Shown here: in pieces, positions 34,721 to 43,452 of the stretch
How positions within the stretch are numbered: position 1 is the first letter of the stretch
How the letters are laid out: each line of letters opens with the position of its first letter
DNA from: 2-02-FULL-48-14 sp964356195
Lineage (GTDB): Bacteria; Patescibacteriota; Gracilibacteria; UBA1369; 2-02-FULL-48-14
Length of the DNA stretch: 64,000 bases
Reading direction: 5' to 3'
Assembly (NCBI GenBank): GCA_964356195.1
Contig: CAYHGP010000004.1
Span: 16,316-80,315 of the forward strand
Position numbers and translations under genes: made by a program
Notes under the pieces: generated by a model
What the model was told of the DNA's origin: nothing
The model's input: the letters and a program-made list of their open reading frames with translations, nothing else
Database searches by the model: none

Positions 34721-35398
34721 ATGATTATGGAAAAAATCTCGACTAAAGATTTCATTCTTCCCAAGTTCCTTCTGGATATTTTGATTGACGTGGTGATTGT
34801 GGTTGTTCTTGTTGTAGTGATCCGTCTCTTCCTGTTCGCTCCTTTTCAGGTTCATGGGCAGTCGATGTGTGACACCTTTAACATGTATAACGACGAATGT
34901 TACTCCGGGGATGGTGAGTATGTTCTGACTTCCCGTCTTTCTACATGGAATCTTTTGGGATGGAGTCCCACCAGTATAGACCGCGGGGATGTGGTTATTT
35001 TCCAGGCCCCTTATACCGAGGATAAAGAATTTTACATCAAACGTGTGATTGGCGAACCTGGAGACACGATTAAAGTTGAGAATGGGGTCGTGAGCCTTAT
35101 GAACGAAGACGGGGAGTATATTGAACTCGACGAAACTTATTTGAACGAGGAGAATCAGGGGAACACTCAACCCTATCGAACTACTTCGCAAATCTTCGAG
35201 GTCCCTGAGGGTGAGTACCTTGTTTTTGGAGATAATCGCACGAAGAGCAATGATGCCCGACGCTGTTTTCAGCAAGCCGGATGCAGTGAAAACTCCTCTC
35301 CCTTTCTTGAGGAATCCGCTATTGAGGGCGAAGTGAAAATGGTGATTTTCCCCTTCTCTCATTTCCGTTGGGTATCCGCTTACGACTATTCAATTTAA
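34721..35398 (+). CDS. lepB: Signal peptidase I
   Basis: 225 residues from ATG 34721 (ATG 34727 is equally possible); earlier in-frame starts lie inside the opposite gene. One N-terminal membrane helix (about 17-40), catalytic Ser in HGQSMCDTF, catalytic Lys in FYIKRVIGEPGD, and the GDNR box (VFGDNRTKSNDAR). The segment between GDNR and the C-terminus has two cysteines that may pair. Cleaves signal peptides at the outer face of the membrane. Confidence 0.93.
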   Translation: MIMEKISTKDFILPKFLLDILIDVVIVVVLVVVIRLFLFAPFQVHGQSMCDTFNMYNDECYSGDGEYVLTSRLSTWNLLGWSPTSIDRGDVVIFQAPYTEDKEFYIKRVIGEPGDTIKVENGVVSLMNEDGEYIELDETYLNEENQGNTQPYRTTSQIFEVPEGEYLVFGDNRTKSNDARRCFQQAGCSENSSPFLEESAIEGEVKMVIFPFSHFRWVSAYDYSI

Positions 35399-35776
35399 TT
35401 CATCCTTGCCGCTCATATAAAATTCGAGAAGCATCATAAGGGCAACGATCAGTAAGCCATTCCATACGCGAAGAAGTCCTATCATTAATAGTGCCAGACA
35501 AAGGCAGGTGCAAAGACTAAGGAGGATTCCTTGCCTTAGAGAGATGAGAATGTGTTTTACTGTGAGATGTTCTTTGATTCGCCATTTTTTCAAAAAGAAA
35601 AGCACTAGCGTAAAGGTGCCTGTGAAGGCGAAAAGTGAGCTGGCGAAAAAGAATGGCAGGGCCAGGTCCGGATTTTCGAAGGGGTCTAATTTGTAAACCA
35701 CCAAAAACCAGGCGGACCAAGTTAAGAGCGTTGCAAATAAAATTAAGGAAAGAATTCGGGTCAGCGTTTGAACCAT
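35390..35776 (-). CDS. Four-helix membrane protein of unknown function
   Basis: 128 residues with hydrophobic helices near 8-28, 38-62, 82-100 and 103-119. No family recognised. It overlaps lepB tail to tail by 9 bases and diverges from fmt. Confidence 0.55.
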   Translation of the reverse strand: MVQTLTRILSLILFATLLTWSAWFLVVYKLDPFENPDLALPFFFASSLFAFTGTFTLVLFFLKKWRIKEHLTVKHILISLRQGILLSLCTCLCLALLMIGLLRVWNGLLIVALMMLLEFYMSGKDELN

Positions 35777-35830
35777 GGCTTTATGGAAGATTCTTAATTA
35801 TAATCCTGATTGATATTAGCAGAACCTTTG

Positions 35831-36766
35831 ATGCCGTACACCGTTGTTTTTTTCTCCAGTAGTGAAATTGCGCTCCCCCTTCTCAACGCTATTCACTCCG
35901 ACTCTCGTTTTAAAATATCGGGCTTGATTTGCCAGCCCGATAAGCCGGCCGGAAGAGGTGGAGAACTACGTCCGCCTGAAATGAAACATGCGGCCTTGAA
36001 ACTTGAAATCCCCGTTTACCAACCTGAGAAACTTTCCCTCGATACGGAGCTTTTTTCCCGGTTTCAAGATGACCTTCCTGATTTTTTTCTGACTTTTGCC
36101 TACGGCCAATTGATTCCCGTTTCTTGGCTTGCGCTGCCTCGTATTGCTCCTCTTAATGTTCACCCTTCCCTTTTGCCTCATTACCGTGGTCCTTCTCCGA
36201 TTCAAACGGCTTTACTAAATGGAGATAAAGAAACCGGAGTTACTCTTATGAAAATGGTGAAAGAAATGGACGCTGGCCCCATTGCAGGACAAGTTCACTA
36301 TACTATTCCCGAGCATTCTACGTCCTCCACTTTATTCGATGACTTGGGCCGGGAGACTGCCGGGTTCGTTCCTGATCTCATCGCTAAAATTGCCGAAGAT
36401 CCTTCCCTTTGGGTTGAGCAAAATGCGAACGAGATTACAATGACTAAAAAGATCGAAAAAGATGACGGTCGCATCGACTTTAAAAAATCCGCTCAGGAAA
36501 TTTTTAGACAATTTCGTGCTTACACCCCTTGGCCCGGAATTTTTACTACTTATCAGGGGAAACGCTTGAAATTATCTGAATTAGAACCTTGTGATGAAGT
36601 TTTGGAACCCGGAAAAATTCGGTGTGATAAACATAATCTTCTTATTGGAACCTCCGATGGAGCTCTTCGCGTCAAACAAGTTCAACTCGAAGGGAAAAAT
36701 GTTCTTTATGTGGATCAGTTTATGATCGGACAAGCGGAGTTTTGCTCAGCGTCCCTTCCTTCCTAA
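35831..36766 (+). CDS. fmt: Methionyl-tRNA formyltransferase
   Basis: 311 residues from ATG 35831 (MPYTVVFFSSSEIALPLL matches the family start). The folate site is NVHPSLLPHYRGPSPIQ, with the catalytic Asn-His-Ser triad region; VTLMKMVKEMDAGPI follows. A C-terminal OB-like domain starts near 205. Formylates initiator Met-tRNA. Its end overlaps the next opposite-strand gene by 47 bases. Confidence 0.95.
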   Translation: MPYTVVFFSSSEIALPLLNAIHSDSRFKISGLICQPDKPAGRGGELRPPEMKHAALKLEIPVYQPEKLSLDTELFSRFQDDLPDFFLTFAYGQLIPVSWLALPRIAPLNVHPSLLPHYRGPSPIQTALLNGDKETGVTLMKMVKEMDAGPIAGQVHYTIPEHSTSSTLFDDLGRETAGFVPDLIAKIAEDPSLWVEQNANEITMTKKIEKDDGRIDFKKSAQEIFRQFRAYTPWPGIFTTYQGKRLKLSELEPCDEVLEPGKIRCDKHNLLIGTSDGALRVKQVQLEGKNVLYVDQFMIGQAEFCSASLPS

Positions 36767-38111
36767 TCGCATAAACAGGAAGTGCTTCGCTGGAGAAAAG
36801 TGAACTGAGGGCGAAGAATAATAAGATGAGGTAACGTCCTTGATCGAGGCTCAGTAAGTAATGGTCGAAGGAGCCTAGGATCATCAACACCAGAAGAATA
36901 GCAAGGAAGACCTGTCTTCGGAGTTGTTTTTTTTGATTTAGAAAAGTTTTTCTTCGCTTAAAAAGATTGTGCAGGCAAAAGACCAGAAGTCCAAGTGCGA
37001 AAAGGAAACCAAAAATTCCGATTTCAACGAGTGCGAGCAAGAATATATTATGAACCGGCTGATATTCCCAAGGCATAAGAGCCTGCGTGGAGAAAGCATC
37101 CATGCTCAAGGTGAAGTTCGAAAATCCAAGACCCCAGTGGTGTCCAAGAAATAATTTGAACGCCATTTTATAACCTTCCCATCGTTCTATAAAATTGGGG
37201 TCACTTAAGAGATGAATTCCGCGCATAAAGAGTAGGCTCAAGAGTTCCACGAGGAATAGACCGGAGAGAATAATCGTTAAAGTCTTATTCTTCTTTTCTT
37301 TTAGAGTTCTTAAATACCAAAATCCCATCAACGCGAGGGCGAGGCTGAGGCTTAAAATGGCGGACCTGGAAAATGTGGCAAATAGTCCAAGAAATTGCAC
37401 TGAAAAAAGAAGCGGCCATTCGTACTTATAAAGAGGCCTGATCAGAAAGGTGGAAAGAATACTGAGGGCTAAGAATCCACCTAAAATATTTGGATGAGGG
37501 AAGGTTCCGTAGGCTCGAATAATTTCCAGAGACTGGAATGAGAATCGAGCCAAATGAGGGTTTAGGGTGGAAAGGACCGGCTCCCCTAAAATTTGAAGCC
37601 CCACTCCTGTCTGAAAAACCACCTGGAAAAGGCCCAAAGCAGCTTCAAAGCTGAGTGTGTAAATAAAGACTCGAAGTACTTCCTGAATGGACAATACTTT
37701 GTTTACAATGAGAATGTAGAAAAGAAAAAGCTCTAAAAGTTTAATAAGTAAGAAATAATGTAAATTTTCCGTTCCACTCGAGTTCAGGTAGGCCGAGTAA
37801 ATACCGAGAGTGAGCGATAAAATAAGAAGGAGAAAATAGACCGGCTGCCCTTCTTTGATTTTTCTTTTTTGAATTTTCCTGTCGATGAAGAAAAGGACGC
37901 CGGAAATCAAAAGCAGTAAGTCCGTGATGGAAAAGAAAATACTTGTATAAGGGTTTAAAAAGCCTCTGCCCCATTCCACTCCGTATACAAAGCTGTTGAG
38001 CTGGAAAGAGAGGCTGACGAGAGTCAGTGCAAAGGCCCACCTCCCTATTTTATTCAGCGGGGACGTAAATCGGCTTAATGCCGGCAGCGGGGATAAGGGC
38101 TTGAATTTCAT
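36720..38111 (-). CDS. O-antigen ligase/polymerase family (Wzy_C) membrane protein
   Basis: 463 residues and about eleven membrane helices. The conserved Wzy_C parts are YGTFPHPNILGGFL (near 198) and PVHNIFLLALVEIGIFG after a long extracytoplasmic loop. Such proteins ligate or polymerise undecaprenyl-linked glycans. The start lies 62 bases inside the 3' end of the upstream lipoprotein gene, and a later start is possible. The 3' end overlaps fmt. Confidence 0.85.
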   Translation of the reverse strand: MKFKPLSPLPALSRFTSPLNKIGRWAFALTLVSLSFQLNSFVYGVEWGRGFLNPYTSIFFSITDLLLLISGVLFFIDRKIQKRKIKEGQPVYFLLLILSLTLGIYSAYLNSSGTENLHYFLLIKLLELFLFYILIVNKVLSIQEVLRVFIYTLSFEAALGLFQVVFQTGVGLQILGEPVLSTLNPHLARFSFQSLEIIRAYGTFPHPNILGGFLALSILSTFLIRPLYKYEWPLLFSVQFLGLFATFSRSAILSLSLALALMGFWYLRTLKEKKNKTLTIILSGLFLVELLSLLFMRGIHLLSDPNFIERWEGYKMAFKLFLGHHWGLGFSNFTLSMDAFSTQALMPWEYQPVHNIFLLALVEIGIFGFLFALGLLVFCLHNLFKRRKTFLNQKKQLRRQVFLAILLVLMILGSFDHYLLSLDQGRYLILLFFALSSLFSSEALPVYAIRKEGTLSKTPLVRS

Positions 38112-39441
38112 CGGAGATTTCTTTAAGGACCACGGACACTTTCGTAGTATCCAGGATTTGGTCCACTCCGTCCAAGAAAATTTCTTTGTAAGCGGTGGGG
38201 TCGGCCATTGGAACGCTGCTTGCGTAACCTACTTGTGCTGCAAAAACTCCGTAAATCGGGTCGGTCATTTGGCTGTCAATGAGGCTTCGTAAAGCACTGG
38301 GACGGTGTGTTTCTTCGTTGTAGTATTTTAGGTTATCTTGGCTGACCAGAGAGCCCAAGAAATCCCAAGCGACGTCGGAATTTGTACTGGTTCGGCTCAC
38401 CACCGGCACGAAATAACTGGCGTAGGCTTCACGCGTTTCGGAAGAGGTTTCCGGATCGTAAACTTGAGGAGTTTCTTGAATTTTTACGTTGTTAATATCA
38501 ATGGTTGCTTCCCCTTCCGCCGCCAAAGCATTGATTTCGTTAATAATATCTTCGTAGGCGTAAGAGTAGCCGAGTAACATCGATAATTTTCCTCGAGCAA
38601 AGGTGGCTAGTTCCTTGTCAGCGCTGTCCGCTTCCGCGAGGTATTTATTCCAGCTGTAATTCCTTTGGCTGGGGAGGGCAAAACTTGTGAAGAGTTCCAG
38701 AGCAGATAAAGCGCTTGGGTCGTTGGCCAGTGTGGTTTCTTTTAAATCGTCCGTATAAAAATCCACTTTGTATTGGAGCATCATCATCATGAGGATGTCG
38801 AAGGCACGGAGAATATTGTCGGAACGGCCAAGCGCAATTCCGGCTCGTTCAAAACGCTCAAAACTTTGGTCTTGGCGGTTGAGTGCCACAACGTCGCTTT
38901 TAATTCCTTCCCATGTTGTTGAGGGGCGGCCTTGGGTGGGGAGCGCGTCTTCGATGTGATCTTTATTGTAATAGAGCGCCAGGGTGTCGATGTAAAGCGG
39001 CAGTCCCCAAACCTGTTCCACGTTGCTGGAATCGGGAATAATTAGTTCTTCACTTGCGAGTTCCACAAAAAGGGATCGGAAGACGTCGGGGGTAATAACG
39101 TCGGCCGTGGCGGGGGTGAGTTTCTTGTAATTCTTGGGGAACCAAGTGTTGTGCATCATGAAGATGTCCGGCCCTTCTCCTTCCGCAAGTTCATTCACAA
39201 TGAGGTCCAGGTAAGTGGCGGGGTCGGTGAATTTTTTATAAACAATCGTCACGTTGGAGTGCTGGCTCTCGTAAGACTCAATCATTGGTGCGAAAATTTC
39301 TTCATTGTCAAAAAGTCCGTAGAACGTAAGGGTTACCGGTGCCGCGACTGTGACCGTGTCGTTTTTTGATCTACAGCCCGGCAAGAGCAGCGAGCTTATA
39401 AGAAACAGGACAAGGAAGGTGGGGAGGATTTTTTTGTTCAT
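38050..39441 (-). CDS. ABC-type sugar-binding lipoprotein (family 1 solute-binding)
   Basis: 463 residues from the ATG at 39441; a 50-residue upstream in-frame extension overlaps the next gene and is rejected. Signal MNKKILPTFLVLF ... LLLPGC puts the lipidated Cys at 23. The mature part reads as SBP_bac_1: LTFYGLFDNEEIF, EGEGPDIFMMHNTW, VWGLPLYIDTLALYYNKD. No ABC permease or ATPase gene is nearby, so it either works with a transporter elsewhere or has another binding role. Confidence 0.85.
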   Translation of the reverse strand: MNKKILPTFLVLFLISSLLLPGCRSKNDTVTVAAPVTLTFYGLFDNEEIFAPMIESYESQHSNVTIVYKKFTDPATYLDLIVNELAEGEGPDIFMMHNTWFPKNYKKLTPATADVITPDVFRSLFVELASEELIIPDSSNVEQVWGLPLYIDTLALYYNKDHIEDALPTQGRPSTTWEGIKSDVVALNRQDQSFERFERAGIALGRSDNILRAFDILMMMMLQYKVDFYTDDLKETTLANDPSALSALELFTSFALPSQRNYSWNKYLAEADSADKELATFARGKLSMLLGYSYAYEDIINEINALAAEGEATIDINNVKIQETPQVYDPETSSETREAYASYFVPVVSRTSTNSDVAWDFLGSLVSQDNLKYYNEETHRPSALRSLIDSQMTDPIYGVFAAQVGYASSVPMADPTAYKEIFLDGVDQILDTTKVSVVLKEISDEIQALIPAAGIKPIYVPAE

Positions 39442-39473
39442 GGCTTGGATGGATAGGTCGTTGGCTGCGAGCA

Positions 39474-40373
39474 TTATATACGGTCCATTCCTTGGAAGAA
39501 ATAGCGCTTTGATAAAAGGTACCAGTAAGGTCTTTGGAAAAGCGGCGGGACTAGAGTTTTTAAGAGCCACAAAAGGCCGATTAAGGGCCAAGCGCTGAGG
39601 ATTCTAAGGATTATTTTTTTAGCGCCCTGCGGAAGCACTTTTAAGTCGGGCTGTTTTTTTTGAAAAAGAATTGCACTCTTCCCCACGTTCATCATACGTT
39701 TTTTGAGCGAGGACTCTTCCATAGGATGGTCGTGAACCGCGAGGGCTTCGGGAACGTAGATGAGCTTGAGACCTTTTTTTGTGAGACGGTAGCCCAGTTC
39801 AATGTCTTCGAAGCCGTAAGCTCTGAAGTCGGGGTCGAAGGAGTCTTCAAGTAAGAGTTCTTTTTTTAGTGAAAGATTGGAGGTGTAAAAATACCAAAAG
39901 CTCGCCTCTTCGTGTGGCGTGAGATTTTTGTAGGCGAATTGAGGGCCGCCGTGCGTGAGCCACTTCATAAAAGGAGTGACGGGCTGGCTTTGATCCCACT
40001 CCGTGAGGCCCAAACACGCCGCCTCTTTTTCAGGATGATCTTGGTGAAAGCGGACGTGGTTTTGGAGAAACTCTGGCGAGCCATAAATGTCATCGCCAAT
40101 AAAAAGGATGATTTGGCCCTGGGCTTCATGAAGAGCAAGATTTCGAGCCCTGCCCTGACCTGCATTTTCTTGATGCAAAGCTTTGAGCGAAGGCCAGGCT
40201 ACTCTCCATTTTTTGATTAGTTTTTCTGTATAGTCGGTACTTCCATCGTCCACGACTATAATTTCAAAACTTTCCGGGGAAAGAGTCTGGCCTTCCAAAG
40301 CACAAAGGCAGTTCTCGAGCTGAGTCGCTCGGTTGAAAGTGGGAATGATTACGGAAAGGTAGGGACTGTGCAT
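39474..40373 (-). CDS. GT2-family glycosyltransferase
   Basis: 299 residues from ATG 40373; an in-frame GTG at 40382 is an alternative, and neither has a clear ribosome site. GT-A fold: YLSVIIPTFNRATQLENCL, VVDDGSTD and the metal-binding GDD (LFIGDDIYG) near residue 93, then a hydrophobic C-terminal helix. Acceptor-site ED is seen in GFEDIELGYRL. Likely extends a surface glycan with neighbours 36720-38111. Confidence 0.92.
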   Translation of the reverse strand: MHSPYLSVIIPTFNRATQLENCLCALEGQTLSPESFEIIVVDDGSTDYTEKLIKKWRVAWPSLKALHQENAGQGRARNLALHEAQGQIILFIGDDIYGSPEFLQNHVRFHQDHPEKEAACLGLTEWDQSQPVTPFMKWLTHGGPQFAYKNLTPHEEASFWYFYTSNLSLKKELLLEDSFDPDFRAYGFEDIELGYRLTKKGLKLIYVPEALAVHDHPMEESSLKKRMMNVGKSAILFQKKQPDLKVLPQGAKKIILRILSAWPLIGLLWLLKTLVPPLFQRPYWYLLSKRYFFQGMDRI

Positions 40374-40394
40374 CCCTTTCACTTTATCTGGTTT

Positions 40395-40769
40395 TTAAAC
40401 CGCCGCAAGGTCCTTGGTGTCCACGGTCTGCTTTTCTTTTTCGTAGCGAAGTAAGTGAAGATCGTTGAGGATGACTTCGGTGACGTAGTGCATCATTTTA
40501 TCGTTTCCTTCGTAGGAACGATTGGTGAGACGGCCTTCCACGAAAACGGGACTTCCCTTTCGCAGATGGTCGGAACAGACTTCCGCAAGTTTTTCCCAAG
40601 CTACAATGCGGTGAAAGTCGGTGCTTTTCTTCACCTCTCCTTCGGCGTCAAACCACTCGTTGTTGGTGGCGACAGCGAAACTAAGAACGGACTTGCCGGT
40701 CTTCGTGGCCTTGAGTTCCGGGTCCGCAACCACGTGGCCAAGAATACTAACCCTATTGATGCTTTTCAT
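40395..40769 (-). CDS. ssb: Single-stranded DNA-binding protein
   Basis: 124 residues. OB fold MKSINRVSILGHVVADPEL ... FHRIVAWEKLAEVC ... GSPVFVEGRLTNRSYEG. The usual flexible linker with acidic DDxIPF-type tip, which recruits partner proteins, is absent; the end is TKDLAAV. Either a minimal SSB or a second paralog. Confidence 0.93.
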   Translation of the reverse strand: MKSINRVSILGHVVADPELKATKTGKSVLSFAVATNNEWFDAEGEVKKSTDFHRIVAWEKLAEVCSDHLRKGSPVFVEGRLTNRSYEGNDKMMHYVTEVILNDLHLLRYEKEKQTVDTKDLAAV

Positions 40770-40827
40770 ATAAATGGGGTAAAAATGTAAAGCACTTATG
40801 TTTTATCAAGCCGACCTTGATGAAATC

Positions 40828-40862
40828 CTGAATTTTTTCTTAATTAGTTCTGAATTTTTTCT
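40828..40862 (+). repeat. Two 13-bp direct repeats upstream of ribE
   Basis: CTGAATTTTTTCT occurs at 40828-40840 and 40850-40862, starts 22 bases apart (about two helical turns). They lie 16-50 bases before the ribE ATG, beside a short TCAAG...CTTGA inverted repeat at ~40806-40820. Possible regulator-binding sites; no FMN riboswitch is present. Confidence 0.5.
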
Positions 40863-40877
40863 GACAAAATAAGACTT

Positions 40878-41459
40878 ATGTTCACCGGTATTGTTCAAAA
40901 CTTGGGGACTCTTAAGGCTAAGAAACCTGTAAAAGCAGGTTTGGCTCTTGAAATTCACAGTACTTTAAGTGCAAAAGATCTGCAGAAAGGAACAAGCATT
41001 GCTGTGAACGGAGCGTGTTTGACCGTGGAGGCTTACGATGCAAAAACGAAGATTTTTCAGCTTACTTGCGTTCCGGAGACTTTGGCGAAAACCACATTTC
41101 AGGAGTCTGAAATTGGATCCAAACTCAACTTGGAGGCTTCTCTGCGTACGGGGGATTCTTTGGCGGGTCACTTCGTTTTGGGTCATGTGGACTTCAAGGC
41201 GTCGGTTCTAACCCCCGCCCCTGAACTTAAACTCAAAATCCCTTTTGAGTTTCTTCGCTACTTCCCTAAAAAGGGATCCGTGACCGTTCATGGGGTGAGC
41301 CTAACCATCGCCGATAAGGGTTCCGATTTCATTCGCTTGGCTCTCATCCCCGAGACGTTGAAGCAAACCAATTTGGGCGATTTGAAAGGAGGAAACTTCG
41401 TGCATATTGAAATTGACGTGCTGGCACGCTATCTTGAATCCCTCAACCCCACTGTATGA
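40878..41459 (+). CDS. ribE: Riboflavin synthase alpha subunit
   Basis: Converts two lumazines to riboflavin. Two lumazine-binding repeats: MFTGIVQNLGTL ... VNGACLTV and, from about residue 98, GHVDFKASV ... VHGVSLTIAD. 193 residues is normal. The stop overlaps the ribH start by 4 bases. ribD and ribBA are 38 kb away. Confidence 0.96.
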   Translation: MFTGIVQNLGTLKAKKPVKAGLALEIHSTLSAKDLQKGTSIAVNGACLTVEAYDAKTKIFQLTCVPETLAKTTFQESEIGSKLNLEASLRTGDSLAGHFVLGHVDFKASVLTPAPELKLKIPFEFLRYFPKKGSVTVHGVSLTIADKGSDFIRLALIPETLKQTNLGDLKGGNFVHIEIDVLARYLESLNPTV

Positions 41460-41860
41460 GTTTTGGAATCGTCGTTTCGGAGTTCAATTCAGAGATCAGT
41501 GAAGCGTTGCTTGCCGAGTGCTTAAAAGGGTTTAAGGAACAAGGGATTGAGCCGGACGTTATGCATGTTCCCGGTGCCGTTGAAATCCCTCTCGCCATTC
41601 AAGATTACATTCTTCTAAGAAAGCCTAAAGCTGTGGTGGCGCTAGGGTGTGTTGTTAAGGGGGACACTCACCATTATGAAGCCGTGAATTTCATGTGCAG
41701 CCAAGGAATTATGCAAGTGATGCTCAAGACCAATACTCCTGTTATTTTTGAAGTTTTAATGGTGGATGACGAGGAAAAGGCAAAAAAACGGCTCAAAAAA
41801 GGCTACGAAGCGGCGTTTGCTGCGACTCGCATGGGAAAACTTATTCGAAGCGCTTCTTGA
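41456..41860 (+). CDS. ribH: 6,7-dimethyl-8-ribityllumazine synthase
   Basis: Condenses the RibB and RibD products. 134 residues, slightly short. VVSEFNSEIS, the substrate loop HVPGAVEIPLA, GCVVKGDTHHYEAV with the catalytic His, and a shortened C-terminal helix. Coupled to ribE. Its end overlaps the opposite-strand gene by 20 bases. Confidence 0.95.
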   Translation: MSFGIVVSEFNSEISEALLAECLKGFKEQGIEPDVMHVPGAVEIPLAIQDYILLRKPKAVVALGCVVKGDTHHYEAVNFMCSQGIMQVMLKTNTPVIFEVLMVDDEEKAKKRLKKGYEAAFAATRMGKLIRSAS

Positions 41861-42119
41861 GAAATAGGAACCAGCGTTTGATCATTGATCGGCAGAGAAA
41901 CCAGTTCAAACTCATGAGCGCCCAAGGAGCCGCCCCGGAAGCGGTCGCTAAAGAATCGGAGTACAGAACAGAGGTGGTGTAATTGTTCGTGAAAACTTTC
42001 TCTTCATAGCCATTCTTGTAGAGCTGGAATGAAATCACGATGGCAAGACTCAAGATTAGCGTTGTCCCAAGTACTTTGGAACAGGTGTGAATCAGCTTTT
42101 TTTTAGAATTGTTTGTCAT
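41841..42119 (-). CDS. Small membrane protein of unknown function
   Basis: 92 residues from ATG 42119 (a longer frame to 42194 would cross the pgk leader). One strong helix near 15-35 and a second, weaker hydrophobic part near 62-78 with a basic C-terminus. No family recognised. Confidence 0.45.
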   Translation of the reverse strand: MTNNSKKKLIHTCSKVLGTTLILSLAIVISFQLYKNGYEEKVFTNNYTTSVLYSDSLATASGAAPWALMSLNWFLCRSMIKRWFLFLKKRFE

Positions 42120-42221
42120 AGAAATCTTAATATTGTACCATAAAATCATAGGTTTGTCACCTTGTTCTGTTCTGGAATTTTTAATGGAGACCACTAGAAT
42201 GTCCGTGCCTTACCCCACGTA

Positions 42222-43208
42222 ATGAATCTACGCACCCTTGCTTCTGCTGACTTGAAAGGGAAATGCATCCTTCTTCGCGCAGACTTCAATGTCCCCATTA
42301 AAAATGGACAGGTTCAGGACAAGACTCGACTCGAAGAAAGTCTCCCTACCCTGCGTTTTCTGAAAGAACAGGGCTGTAAGACTGTTATTATGACGCATTT
42401 GGGTAGACCGGACGGCCAAGTGGTTCCCGAATTGAAGCTCGACCCGGTGGCACAGGAACTTTCTAAACTTTTAGGGCAAACGGTTGCCAAGCTTGAAGAC
42501 TGCGTTGGAGCCGAAGTGGAGGCCTCTATTCAGGCTATGAAGCCGGGGGATTTTGTGCTTTTGGAGAACATGCGTTTTCATGCCGAAGAAGAAAAAAATG
42601 ACCCCGAGTTCGCCAAAGCTTTGGCTCGTTTAGGCGAAGTTTATGTGAATGATGCTTTTGGAACGGCTCATCGTGCGCACACCAGCACTGAAGGTGTTGC
42701 ACACCTCCTCCCCGCTTATGCCGGGCTGCTTATGGAAAAAGAGGTCACCGTTTTAAGCTCTTTGATCGAAAGTCCTAAGCATCCTGTTTGTTTAGTGACC
42801 GGNNNNNNNNNNNNNNNNNNNNNNNNNNNNNNNNNNNNNNNNNNNNNNNNNNNNNNNNNNNNNNNNNNNNNNNNNNNNNNNNNNNNNNNNNNNNNNNNNN
42901 NNCTGGACCTTGGTCCTCAGACTTTAGATCTTTATTCCGAGGCTCTTAAGGGAGTACAGACTGTTATTTGGAACGGTCCGATGGGGCTTTACGAGAAGGA
43001 AGCTTTCTCCGAGGGCACTCGACGTATGGCCCAAGTGATTGCCGGCCTTGGAAACATTTCCGTGATTGGCGGTGGTGATACCATCGACGCCATTCATCAC
43101 TTTAATATTGATACTCAAAAATTCACTCACATCTCCACGGGTGGAGGTGCGATGTTGGAGTTTTTAGAAGGCAAAGAACTCCCGGGAATTAAAGTGTTGC
43201 GACCCTGA
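42222..43208 (+). CDS. pgk: Phosphoglycerate kinase (interrupted by gap)
   Basis: Glycolytic kinase making ATP from 1,3-bisphosphoglycerate. The N-terminal domain is intact: LRADFNVPIKNGQV, TVIMTHLGRPDG, LLENMRFHAEEEKND, NDAFGTAHRAH. After the gap the nucleotide-binding end follows: VIWNGPMGLYE, IGGGDTIDAI, THISTGGGAMLEFLEGKELPG (split here for length). Only ~328 codons including N are present against ~390 in the family, so the gap hides more than 100 bases. A CGTG...CACG hairpin sits 4 bases before the ATG. Confidence 0.95.
   Translation: MNLRTLASADLKGKCILLRADFNVPIKNGQVQDKTRLEESLPTLRFLKEQGCKTVIMTHLGRPDGQVVPELKLDPVAQELSKLLGQTVAKLEDCVGAEVEASIQAMKPGDFVLLENMRFHAEEEKNDPEFAKALARLGEVYVNDAFGTAHRAHTSTEGVAHLLPAYAGLLMEKEVTVLSSLIESPKHPVCLVTXXXXXXXXXXXXXXXXXXXXXXXXXXXXXXXXXXLDLGPQTLDLYSEALKGVQTVIWNGPMGLYEKEAFSEGTRRMAQVIAGLGNISVIGGGDTIDAIHHFNIDTQKFTHISTGGGAMLEFLEGKELPGIKVLRP
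42803..42902. other. Assembly gap (100 N) inside pgk
   Basis: Exactly 100 N. The reading frame is the same on both sides, but family length implies more than 33 codons are missing. Confidence 0.95.
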
Positions 43209-43452
43209 GGAGCGCCGTAATTGCAATCAAAATCCAAATGACATTGAGAGCTACGGATGGGTACGCTTTTTGCTTTAAAGTGTTATAAATAATTCCGAGC
43301 GAGCCTAAAATATTTAGGATTTGGTAGCTGGAATCTTGAGGCGTGATGTAAGCGAAGCTGATGAGGAAATAGGCGGTCAGAATGAAGAGCATTCCAATCC
43401 AACCGGCAATTTCATGCGGTTCGTCGAACTGTTTTAAAAATTTATTTCTCAT
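43189..43452 (-). CDS. CBU_0592-like small membrane protein
   Basis: 87 residues with three hydrophobic helices. GWIGMLFILTAYFLISF, ILGSLGIIYNTLKQKAYPSV and NVIWILIAI match the small CBU_0592-type membrane family of unknown function. Overlaps pgk tail to tail by 20 bases and the ruvX end by 11 bases. Confidence 0.75.
   Translation of the reverse strand: MRNKFLKQFDEPHEIAGWIGMLFILTAYFLISFAYITPQDSSYQILNILGSLGIIYNTLKQKAYPSVALNVIWILIAITALLRVATL

Noticed and set aside
39442..39591. 50-residue N-terminal extension of the solute-binding lipoprotein
   Set aside because: Overlaps the GT2 gene and would bury the lipoprotein signal that begins at 39441.
40770..40877. FMN riboswitch upstream of ribE
   Set aside because: Too short and lacking conserved FMN-aptamer blocks; only direct repeats and a short inverted repeat are present.
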